Below, piece by piece: positions 12,750-18,708 of a stretch of 18,708 nucleotides of DNA. Position numbers and translations under genes: made by a program. Positions within the stretch are counted from its first letter, which is position 1, and the number at the start of each line of letters is the position of its first letter. The stretch comes from an uncultured Candidatus Saccharibacteria bacterium (GTDB lineage Bacteria > Patescibacteria > Saccharimonadia > Saccharimonadales > UBA4665): the NCBI GenBank assembly GCA_903925195.1, contig CAIYEO010000109.1, positions 1-18,708 on the forward strand, in the 5' to 3' direction. The notes under the pieces are model-generated. The model ran no database searches and had not been told where the DNA came from. It worked only from the letters and a program-made list of their open reading frames with translations.

Positions 12750-14023
12750 CTATCGCTAGGAAGAGGAAATTGTTTAGAAAAAGTTGTCACTTCTTTTTTT
12801 AGCTTTTGCAATATCTTTTCATCGTCATGGTTAGTAATTGCTTGTTTCATCCAGTCGGCAATTTTGCTCATATCATCTTCTTTTAAGCCTCTTGTAGTAA
12901 TAGCAGGTGTGCCAAGTCTGAGTCCACTAGGTCTGAAAGGAGGTAATTTATCATCTGGTATTGAATTACAATTAGTAGTTAGTCCAATTTTATCTAAGAC
13001 ATCTTGGGCATCTCTACCACTCATATCAAAGCTGGCTGGCATATCTATCATAATTAGATGGTTGTCTGTTCCACCAGTAACTAATTTAAAACCATTACGC
13101 AATAACTCTTCAGCCAATTTTTTAGAATTTTTCAGAATCTGTTCAGCATAAACATGAAAACTTGGATCCAAAGCCTCACCAAAAGCTACAGCTTTAGCGA
13201 GAACGTTATTCATATGAGGACCGCCTTGCATCCCAGGAAATACTTGTCGATCTATAAGTGTAGGTAGATTTTCAATTGTTTTTTCTGGGGCTCTAAGTGG
13301 ATTACTGACTATCCCCTTTGATAGAATTAAGCCGCCTCTAGGGCCCCTAAGAGTTTTATGGGTTGTGGTTGTTATCACATGAAAGCCATAGTCGAATGGA
13401 TTAGGCAAAGCCTTACCCGCTATTAATCCAGCAATATGTGCCATATCAGCCATTAAAACTGCTCCAACCTCATTTCCTATATCAGCAAACTTCTGGTAAT
13501 CGAGGCTTCTTGGGTATCCACTAAACCCAGCAATAATGATTTTTGGTTTCTCTTTTAAAGCGACCTCTCTCATAGCTTTATAATCAATTTCACCAGTTTC
13601 GATATTGGATAGCCCGTATCTAATAAACTTATATAATTTAGCACTGGAGGTAACAGGTGCTCCGTGGGTTAAATGACCACCGTGATCAAGTCGCATTGCC
13701 ATGACTGTGTCTCCAGGTTCTAGCCATGCCTGATAAACGGCCATATTAGCTGGAGCTCCACTTAGTGACTGTACATTGGCATGATCAGCATCGAATAGCT
13801 TCTTGGCTCGCTCAATAGCAATAGTTTCAATCTTATCAGTATTTTCCTGTCCACCGTAATATCTTTTTCCAGGATAGCCTTCAGAATACTTATTGGTTAA
13901 AACGCTACCAAGGGCTCGAAGAACATCTTTTGAAACATAATTCTCACTGGGTATAAGCTCTAAACCTTCTCTTTGTCTATTCTCTTCTGCTTCCAATAAA
14001 TGCTGTAGTGTTTTGTCTTTCAA
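12746..14023 (-). CDS. glyA: Serine hydroxymethyltransferase
   Basis: A PLP enzyme that converts serine and tetrahydrofolate to glycine and 5,10-methylene-THF, a main source of one-carbon units. From the TTG at 14023 it has 425 residues, the normal length. Motifs: LELIPSENYVSKDVL, TNKYSEGYPGKRYYGG, VQSLSGAPANMAVY, MRLDHGGHLTHGAPV, MADMAHIAGLIAGKALPNPF, and the PLP-lysine motif VITTTTHKTLRGPRGG (Lys at about 223). The frame stays open to an ATG at 14068, but AAAGGGAGA at 14038-14030 stands six bases before TTG 14023, and family alignment also starts there; the extra 15 residues lack similarity. It is one of few genes here with a strong Shine-Dalgarno. Pairs functionally with folA. Divergent from the HTH-MurA gene. 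Confidence 0.94.
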   Translation of the reverse strand: MKDKTLQHLLEAEENRQREGLELIPSENYVSKDVLRALGSVLTNKYSEGYPGKRYYGGQENTDKIETIAIERAKKLFDADHANVQSLSGAPANMAVYQAWLEPGDTVMAMRLDHGGHLTHGAPVTSSAKLYKFIRYGLSNIETGEIDYKAMREVALKEKPKIIIAGFSGYPRSLDYQKFADIGNEVGAVLMADMAHIAGLIAGKALPNPFDYGFHVITTTTHKTLRGPRGGLILSKGIVSNPLRAPEKTIENLPTLIDRQVFPGMQGGPHMNNVLAKAVAFGEALDPSFHVYAEQILKNSKKLAEELLRNGFKLVTGGTDNHLIMIDMPASFDMSGRDAQDVLDKIGLTTNCNSIPDDKLPPFRPSGLRLGTPAITTRGLKEDDMSKIADWMKQAITNHDDEKILQKLKKEVTTFSKQFPLPSDS

Positions 14024-14124
14024 AAGAAATCTCCCTTTAATATAATAAGTTATTATTAATTGTAGCAATTACTTGCGTGAGAGCATATAATAAAAAACAC
14101 ATATTAAATAAAAAAATACACAAA

Positions 14125-14140
14125 ATACCATATATGGTAT
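14125..14140. promoter_or_regulatory. 16-bp perfect palindrome: candidate operator of the HTH-MurA gene
   Basis: ATACCATATATGGTAT reads the same on both strands and overlaps the first three bases of the -10 (14138-14143). A dimeric Cro/C1-type HTH bound here would block RNA polymerase. The gene it precedes itself encodes an HTH domain, so autoregulation is the simplest reading (inference). I saw no second copy of the palindrome core by eye in the window. Confidence 0.55.
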
Positions 14141-14143
14141 AAT
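14135..14143 (+). promoter_or_regulatory. Extended -10 promoter of the HTH-MurA gene
   Basis: TGGTATAAT: consensus TATAAT at 14138-14143 with an extended-10 TG. The ATG at 14153 is nine bases on, predicting a leaderless message; no Shine-Dalgarno is present. Confidence 0.65.
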
Positions 14144-14152
14144 TATAGACAT

Positions 14153-15676
14153 ATGAACGACACTAATGAAAAAATTGGGAAATTAATTTCTCATATAAGG
14201 CAAGAAAAAGGATTAACTCAGTCTGCATTTGCACATAGACTTGGAACTAGCCAATCTGCTGTTAATAGAATAGAACATGGCAAACAAAATCTCAGTCTAG
14301 AAACACTAGGTCGCATTAGTGACGTCCTAAATAAACAAATTGTTAGTATCTCTGGTGAATCAGTAAGCCTAAGAATCGAAGGTGGTCATGAGCTTAAAGG
14401 TGAAATAGCTGTAAAAACAAGCAAGAATGCAGTTGTTGGTATTCTCTGCGCTAGTTTAATCAACAAAGGAACAACCAGAATCCAAAAAGCTCCTAAGATT
14501 GAAGAAGTTAATAGATTAATAGAAGTACTCAAGAGTATAGGGGTCGGTGTTAAGTGGATAGATGATACCGACCTAGAAATAAAACCTCCTCAAAAAATAG
14601 ATATTGAACTCATGAATAAGGCATCTGCAAAAAAAACTAGGAGCGTTATTATGTTTATTGGATCATTAATGCATAGCTTTAAAGACTTTAGTATTCCCTA
14701 TGCTGGCGGCTGTGAACTTGGACGCAGAAGTGTTTTGCCACACATATATGCACTTGAAGAATTTGGAGTAAAGATTGATGCAAAAAGTGGCCATTACCAA
14801 ATACATGTAAATAAAAAACTACCCAAACGATCAGTCGTACTATATGAATCAGGCGATACTACTACCGAGAATGCTCTTATTGCTGCGGCTGGATTTGATG
14901 GCGAAACAGTTATTAAAATGGCAAGTGCTAACTATTCAGTTCAAGATTTATGTTTTTACCTAGAAAAGCTGGGAGTTAAAATTCAGGGTATCGGGACTAC
15001 CACCCTAACCATTAGAGGCGTAGAAAATATTAAGAAAAACGTGACTTATTATCCAAGCGAGGATCCAGTTGAGGCCATGACTTTCATAGCAGCCGCAGTC
15101 ACGACTAATTCATCTATTAAAATTAAACGCGTACCTATTGAGTTTGTTGAACTTGAGCTGCTTAAATTGGAAAAGATGGGTCTTATTTATAAAACTTCTG
15201 AATTATATAAAGCAGAAAATAACCAAACAGATCTAGTTGACTTAACAATATACAAACATGATGGCAAACTAAAAGCTGCTGAGGAGAAATTATATGGAAG
15301 ACCATTCCCTGGTTTAAATATCGACAATCTACCTTATTTCGTGCCTATTTGCGCCGTTGCAGAAGGTCGTACTTTGATACATGACTGGGTTTATGAGGAC
15401 AGAGCCTTAATGTTTACTGAGATGAAAAAAATAGGGGTTGATTTAGATCTTGCCGATCCTCACCGAGCTTATGTCAACGGACCAACAAAATGGCGCTCAG
15501 CAGACATAAACTGCCCCTCCGGCATAAGACCAGCCGTTATTATACTTATAGGAATGTTAGCCGCTAATGGAATAAGTATGCTGAGAAATGTATACACAAT
15601 AAATAGGGGGTATGAGGATTTAGCAGCAAGACTAAATAGTATCGGTGCAAACATCACTGTTTTACATGAACTATAA
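14153..15676 (+). CDS. murA: MurA-like enolpyruvyl transferase fused to an N-terminal Cro/C1 HTH domain
   Basis: The 507-residue product joins an HTH domain (about 6-66: LISHIRQEKGLTQSAFAHRL, GTSQSAVNRIEHGKQNLSLE) directly to an EPSP-synthase/MurA fold starting near residue 71 (VSLRIEGGHELKGEIAVKTS). MurA adds enolpyruvate from PEP to UDP-GlcNAc, the first committed peptidoglycan step. Key residues by hand alignment with E. coli: Lys91-Asn92 (K22-N23), Cys187 in AGGCELGRR (C115, the fosfomycin target), Arg192 (R120), Asp391 in FPGLNIDNLPYF (possible D305, with a small insertion), Arg417 in YEDRA (R331) and Arg459 in SGIRPA (R397). The fold is diverged, but the catalytic set seems kept. MurA is usually about 420 residues with no HTH. 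The promoter carries a perfect palindrome. A MurA-related paralogue with a purely regulatory role remains possible. Confidence 0.85.
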   Translation: MNDTNEKIGKLISHIRQEKGLTQSAFAHRLGTSQSAVNRIEHGKQNLSLETLGRISDVLNKQIVSISGESVSLRIEGGHELKGEIAVKTSKNAVVGILCASLINKGTTRIQKAPKIEEVNRLIEVLKSIGVGVKWIDDTDLEIKPPQKIDIELMNKASAKKTRSVIMFIGSLMHSFKDFSIPYAGGCELGRRSVLPHIYALEEFGVKIDAKSGHYQIHVNKKLPKRSVVLYESGDTTTENALIAAAGFDGETVIKMASANYSVQDLCFYLEKLGVKIQGIGTTTLTIRGVENIKKNVTYYPSEDPVEAMTFIAAAVTTNSSIKIKRVPIEFVELELLKLEKMGLIYKTSELYKAENNQTDLVDLTIYKHDGKLKAAEEKLYGRPFPGLNIDNLPYFVPICAVAEGRTLIHDWVYEDRALMFTEMKKIGVDLDLADPHRAYVNGPTKWRSADINCPSGIRPAVIILIGMLAANGISMLRNVYTINRGYEDLAARLNSIGANITVLHEL

Positions 15677-15688
15677 ATGCTAATATAA

Positions 15689-15697
15689 TGTTATAAT
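15689..15697 (+). promoter_or_regulatory. Promoter of the tRNA-Gly/tRNA-Arg pair
   Basis: TGTTATAAT, an extended -10 with consensus TATAAT at 15692-15697, ends 18 bases before the first base of tRNA-Gly. No clear -35. Confidence 0.5.
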
Positions 15698-15715
15698 ATA
15701 TTTTTGTTAGCGTAT

Positions 15716-15790
15716 GCGGGTGTTGTATAGTGGCTAATATGCTAGCCTTCCAAGCTTGAGACGCGAGTTCGATTCTCGCCACCCGCACCA
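15716..15790 (+). tRNA. tRNA-Gly (anticodon UCC)
   Basis: Acceptor GCGGGTG/CACCCGC, T-arm GCGAG/CTCGC around TTCGATT, anticodon loop CTTCCAA (anticodon TCC, reads GGA), discriminator A and encoded CCA (15788-15790). The anticodon stem CTAGC/GCTTG has one U-U mismatch, and the D stem is short and AU-rich. It lies nine bases before the next tRNA gene, so the two are one transcript. Confidence 0.9.
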
Positions 15791-15799
15791 AACAATACC

Positions 15800-15876
15800 G
15801 CCCTGATAGCTCAGTTGGATAGAGCAGGAGACTTCTAAGCTCAAGGTCGGGGGTTCGAATCCCTCTCAGGGCACCA
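15800..15876 (+). tRNA. tRNA-Arg (anticodon UCU)
   Basis: Acceptor GCCCTGA/TCAGGGC, D-arm TAGCTCAGTTGGATAGAGC, anticodon loop CTTCTAA (anticodon TCT, reads AGA), T-arm GGGGG/CCCTC around TTCGAAT, discriminator A and encoded CCA (15874-15876). The anticodon stem GGAGA/GCTCA keeps only its three central pairs; the outer G-A and inner A-G positions are mismatched. Everything else is canonical. Confidence 0.9.
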
Positions 15877-15891
15877 TATCGTGTCAATAAT

Positions 15892-15920
15892 TTGTAAGTT
15901 ATAAATATTTTCAGTATAAT
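15892..15920 (+). promoter_or_regulatory. Promoter of tRNA-His, possibly also of the metal ATPase
   Basis: TTGTAA (15892-15897), a 17-base spacer and TATAAT (15915-15920). It is about 45 bases before tRNA-His. No terminator is seen between the tRNA and the ATPase gene 25 bases further on. Confidence 0.55.
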
Positions 15921-15964
15921 TACCTCTGTTGATAACCCATAAAGTTAATCAATTAATAATTTAT

Positions 15965-16042
15965 GGCGGGAGTAGCTCAGTTGGTTAGAGCGCCGGGTTG
16001 TGGTTCCGGAGGCCGTGGGTTCAATTCCCATCTTTCGCCCCA
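15965..16042 (+). tRNA. tRNA-His (anticodon GUG)
   Basis: Cloverleaf with acceptor GCGGGAG/CTTTCGC plus the histidine-specific extra G at -1 (15965) opposite C73, D-arm TAGCTCAGTTGG, anticodon stem CCGGG/TCCGG around TTGTGGT (anticodon GTG), T-loop TTCAATT, and encoded CCA (16040-16042). The genomic G(-1) means no His-tRNA guanylyltransferase is needed. Confidence 0.93.
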
Positions 16043-16067
16043 AATAAACTATTAACAGAAAGAATTC

Positions 16068-17930
16068 ATGAAATATATTTCAACCCTTTGGACATTTTTA
16101 AAGAAATATAAGTTATTTACAATTGCAGTATTAGCACTTATCGCAGGACTCATCTTGTATTTCTCTAATTTGCACAAAGCATCCTTATGGTTGGTTTCTG
16201 TAGTCGCAATTATCGAAGTTATGCCACTGCTTTGGGGAATGGTTCAAAGTCTAAGAGATGGTACTTACGGGATAGATATTTTAGCAGCAACTGCTATCAT
16301 AAGCTCCGTCATACTCAAAGAATACTGGGCAGCTATAGTAATAGTAATCATGCTCACCGGTGGAGCTGCACTCGAAGACTATGCTGAGCATAGAGCTGAA
16401 ACAGAATTAGATGCCTTGCTATCTAAAGCCCCACAAATCGCTCACGTACTGAGAGGTCAAAAGACAATAGATGTTAAGGCATCAGAAGTTCAAACTAATA
16501 ATAAGATAGTCATCAGGCCAGGTGAGCTAGTTCCAGTTGACTGTGTCATTCTGGAGGGTAAAGCTAGTTTTGATCAATCTAGTCTAACTGGTGAGAGTAT
16601 GCCAGTATTTAAAAAGATCAATGATGAGCTACTTTCTGGATCAGTTAATATGGATGGTTCAATTACTGCAAGAGCTTTAAGACCAGCAGCTGACAGTCAA
16701 TACGAACAAATAATAAAGCTAGTAAATGCTGCCAAGAATAGCCAAACTCCTTTCGTCCGCTTAGCAGACAGATATAGTATTCCCTTCACGCTAATATCCT
16801 TTGGAATAGCTATAGGAGCCTGGGTTCTTAGTGGGCAATCAATCAGGTTTGTTGAAGTATTGGTAGTTGCAACCCCTTGTCCTCTAATACTCGCAGCCCC
16901 TATTGCGGTAATCTCCGGTATGAGTAGAGCTGCCAAAAACGGTATTATTATCAAAAGCGGTGGCGCTCTTGAGAGGCTGGCCGAAGCTAAAACTATAGGC
17001 TTCGACAAGACAGGAACATTAACCACCGGCGTAGCTACTATAAAGGAAATTAAACTATTTAATGGCTTTAAGAAAAATGAAGTATTAAAATTTGCAGGAT
17101 CAATTGAACAAGATTCAAATCATATACTTGCTCTAGCAATAGTTGGTGAAGCAAAAAAGAATAATGTTAATCTTTCGAAAGCTCAAAAAGTTACAGATTA
17201 CTCAGGTACCGGAATAGAAGCAGTTATTTCTGGCAAGAAAGTCTTAGCTGGTAATTACACTCTTATGCATAATAAATCAATTGAGATGCCTAAAGGTTAT
17301 AACTATAAAGAGAACCAGGACACTGTTACCTATGTAGCTATAGACAAAGTTATAGCCGGTATTATAACTTTCGATGACTCAATACGCCCAGAAGCTAAAC
17401 AAACTATAGATAGATTAAGAAGTCTTGGTTTTAAGCACATGATTCTAGTAACTGGTGATATTGAAAAGAAGGCTAAACTTGTAGCAAAAGCATTAGGTAT
17501 CACAGAGATACAGGCTGAAGCATTGCCTGGAGACAAGATAAGAGCCATAGAAGCGATTACGAACCGCCCTGTAGTGTTTGTTGGTGATGGAGTTAACGAT
17601 GCGCCAGTTCTAACCTCAGCAGACGTAGGCATAGCGCTAGGAGCTCAAGGTAAGACTGCAGCTAGTGAATCAGCCGATATGGTAATTATGCTCAATGATT
17701 TTAGTAAAGTAGCCAAAGCAAGAGAAATAGCCAAGCGAACTTTCTCGATTGCTCAACAAAGTATTGTTATTGGTATTGCTATGAGCGTAGTACTAATGAT
17801 CATATTTTCAACTGGTAAATTTAGACCTGTTTACGGAGCATTATTACAAGAAGTAGTGGATGTATTCGTAATCTTTAATGCACTTAGAGCGCACGGATCT
17901 TGGAAAAAAGTCAGCGCTAAAAATTCTTAA
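16068..17930 (+). CDS. P1B-type heavy-metal ATPase with TPC motif
   Basis: A 620-residue ATP-driven metal exporter without an N-terminal metal-binding domain. Membrane segments are predicted at about 17-32, 40-58, 68-84, 87-102, 238-255, 261-283, 562-582 and 588-606. Catalytic landmarks: LTGESMPV (173-180, actuator), TPCPL at 269-273 in the metal-binding helix, DKTGTLT (Asp313 is phosphorylated), GTGIE (380-384) and GDGVNDAP (506-513). Two deviations: the ion motif is Thr-Pro-Cys, not Cys-Pro-Cys (Cu/Zn types) or Ser-Pro-Cys (Co types), and the nucleotide-site His-Pro is His-Ile (SNHILALAI, 352-353). TPC is the motif used for the 1B-5 subgroup, some linked to Ni/Fe export, but the hemerythrin tail of that group is missing. 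Metal unknown. It lies 25 bases after tRNA-His with only a weak purine-rich AGAAAGAA ribosome site; the end overlaps the next gene by 14 bases. Confidence 0.9.
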   Translation: MKYISTLWTFLKKYKLFTIAVLALIAGLILYFSNLHKASLWLVSVVAIIEVMPLLWGMVQSLRDGTYGIDILAATAIISSVILKEYWAAIVIVIMLTGGAALEDYAEHRAETELDALLSKAPQIAHVLRGQKTIDVKASEVQTNNKIVIRPGELVPVDCVILEGKASFDQSSLTGESMPVFKKINDELLSGSVNMDGSITARALRPAADSQYEQIIKLVNAAKNSQTPFVRLADRYSIPFTLISFGIAIGAWVLSGQSIRFVEVLVVATPCPLILAAPIAVISGMSRAAKNGIIIKSGGALERLAEAKTIGFDKTGTLTTGVATIKEIKLFNGFKKNEVLKFAGSIEQDSNHILALAIVGEAKKNNVNLSKAQKVTDYSGTGIEAVISGKKVLAGNYTLMHNKSIEMPKGYNYKENQDTVTYVAIDKVIAGIITFDDSIRPEAKQTIDRLRSLGFKHMILVTGDIEKKAKLVAKALGITEIQAEALPGDKIRAIEAITNRPVVFVGDGVNDAPVLTSADVGIALGAQGKTAASESADMVIMLNDFSKVAKAREIAKRTFSIAQQSIVIGIAMSVVLMIIFSTGKFRPVYGALLQEVVDVFVIFNALRAHGSWKKVSAKNS

Positions 17931-18567
17931 GAGCTATTAATATAGTTAAAGGTATTACTAGATTATCTATACCACCGTCACAAAAACTCTCAACAAAAGT
18001 AGCTATTGGTGGAAGTAATAATATCATTATAAGACTAGGTGCACGAGCAGACAATGCATAATATATAACTATTATAATCATTGTTGTAACTAGAAAAACT
18101 GCTGATCCAACTAAACTCTTATGCGCTCCGAAGACTCTATACTTTGTAGTTGTGCCATATCGCTTGCCAATAATAGCAGCTAAGCCATCTGCAAGACTGA
18201 GAGTTAAAACCGATGCCATAAAAATATACTTATCATGAGTCAAAAGAGCAGTAAAGCCAATGCCTAATGAAAAGTATATTTCTCCTAAAGATTGTCTATC
18301 TAACTTCTTTACTGACGAGAACAAAGTAATCTTTTTAGATATAAAACTAAGAGTTCTAGCCATTAAAATCCCAACAAGGAATAAGACGACCAAAATATAG
18401 ATTTGATTCCAAGATAAAAAGAATGGCCAAAATGCTATGAAGACGCCAAGGGATATATGAAGAAACTTTCTAATTAGTTCATGGCTGATCTTTTGGTGTC
18501 TCCAAAGAATCTCTGTGATTCCAAACAGGACAACTATTCCTATTACCGCATAAAGAAGATTAATCAT
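17917..18567 (-). CDS. Dolichol/phytol kinase-like membrane protein (SEC59/COG0170 family)
   Basis: From ATG 18567 the product has 216 residues and about seven membrane segments. Motifs of CTP-dependent polyprenol/phytol/diacylglycerol kinases are present: HELIRKFLHISLGVF near the N-terminus, SLGEIYFSLG in the middle, LADGLAAIIGKRYGTTTKYR (the nucleotide-site D-G-x-A-x-x-x-G-x-x-(Y/F)-G), GAHKSLVGSAVFL (K-S-x-x-G-S) and ESFCDGGIDNLVIPLT (E...D-N-x-x-x-P) at the C-terminus. It probably phosphorylates a lipid alcohol with CTP, perhaps to scavenge isoprenoid or diacylglycerol for the envelope; the substrate cannot be read from sequence. A TTG one codon earlier (18570) is the only alternative start nearby. 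It lies 63 bases downstream of tRNA-Pro on the same strand. Confidence 0.82.
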   Translation of the reverse strand: MINLLYAVIGIVVLFGITEILWRHQKISHELIRKFLHISLGVFIAFWPFFLSWNQIYILVVLFLVGILMARTLSFISKKITLFSSVKKLDRQSLGEIYFSLGIGFTALLTHDKYIFMASVLTLSLADGLAAIIGKRYGTTTKYRVFGAHKSLVGSAVFLVTTMIIIVIYYALSARAPSLIMILLLPPIATFVESFCDGGIDNLVIPLTILIALKNF

Positions 18568-18630
18568 CAAACTATATGTTACTGTTTTTTATATATTTAA
18601 ACAAAATTAAATTCAAGCTAATACGTTTTT

Positions 18631-18707
18631 TGGTCGGGGTGGCCGGACTCGAACCGGCGACCTCTGCGTCCCAAACGCAGCGCGCTAGCCAACTGTGCCA
18701 CACCCCG
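18631..18707 (-). tRNA. tRNA-Pro (anticodon UGG)
   Basis: On the minus strand: acceptor CGGGGTG/CACCCCG, D-arm with GCACAGTTGGCTAGCGC, anticodon stem CTGCG/CGCAG around TTTGGGA (anticodon TGG), T-arm GCCGG/CCGGC around TTCGAGT, discriminator A and encoded CCA (18633-18631). It is complete, ending one base inside the window edge, and is followed on its strand by a short A-rich stretch and the kinase-like gene. Confidence 0.95.
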
Positions 18708-18708
18708 C

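Noticed and set aside
14024..14068. ATG start for glyA at 14068
   Set aside because: A strong Shine-Dalgarno points to TTG at 14023, and SHMT similarity begins there; the ATG extension contains the ribosome site itself.
15654..15887. Minus-strand frame of 77 codons with RGIRTPDLELRS and RIELASQAWKAS
   Set aside because: It is the antisense translation of the tRNA-Arg(UCU) and tRNA-Gly genes, the usual source of such false proteins.
16697..17632. Two minus-strand frames of 109 and 100 codons opposite the metal ATPase gene
   Set aside because: Antisense shadows of a strongly conserved coding region; no start signals.
1..18708. Alternative genetic code with UGA = Gly (Gracilibacteria/SR1)
   Set aside because: Conserved proteins read through without internal TGA and the NmrA-like gene ends in TGA at the expected length, so UGA is a stop.
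1..18708. CRISPR array, insertion sequence or prophage
   Set aside because: No regularly spaced repeats, transposase, integrase or phage structural motifs were seen; tRNA genes have no adjacent integrase or duplicated 3' end.

Overview
The window looks like a piece of the chromosome of a Patescibacteria/CPR bacterium, plausibly Candidatus Saccharibacteria. This is an inference from several features: AT-rich DNA, very compact gene packing, many short lineage-type hypothetical proteins, few Shine-Dalgarno sites, CCA-encoding tRNA genes, and a mix of core peptidoglycan, tRNA-modification and folate genes with little else of biosynthesis. UGA is used as a stop (the NmrA-like gene ends in TGA), so the UGA=Gly code of Gracilibacteria/SR1 does not apply. 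No rRNA gene, IS element, CRISPR array or phage gene was seen.

Left part (1-4900): the 3' end of a RelE/YafQ-type toxin gene; a secreted DUF305 protein whose start codon is out of frame by one base in a poly-A run; a small secreted protein; a divergent pair made of an NmrA-like oxidoreductase and TsaC; an LCP-family cell-wall ligase; a 57-residue membrane protein overlapping its end; and dihydrofolate reductase.

Middle (4980-9710): an Nramp-related metal transporter, a 53-residue basic protein, a PP2C-like phosphatase, then a leftward block of uncharacterised proteins (97 aa, 130 aa, an acidic coiled-coil 368 aa protein, and a 74 aa two-helix membrane protein).

Right part (9730-18708): a leftward group XRE-DUF3467 regulator -> three-domain YbjQ (UPF0145) protein -> tRNA-Arg(UCG); murB divergent from it; glyA; a MurA-like enzyme carrying an N-terminal Cro/C1 HTH domain, with a perfect 16-bp palindrome over its own -10; tRNA-Gly, tRNA-Arg(UCU) and tRNA-His; a P1B-type metal ATPase; a dolichol/phytol-kinase-like membrane protein; and tRNA-Pro. 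MurA and MurB together convert UDP-GlcNAc to UDP-MurNAc, and LCP proteins attach polymers to the finished wall, so the envelope is the main theme. Metal handling (DUF305, Nramp-like, P1B ATPase) is the second.

Two window-wide patterns stand out. At least nine genes have a -10 hexamer ending only 6-11 bases before the start codon and no Shine-Dalgarno, which predicts leaderless or nearly leaderless mRNAs. All five convergent gene pairs overlap at their stop codons by 4-14 bases, leaving no room for separate terminators. The most distinctive candidate for a new regulatory system is the HTH-MurA fusion with its own promoter palindrome.
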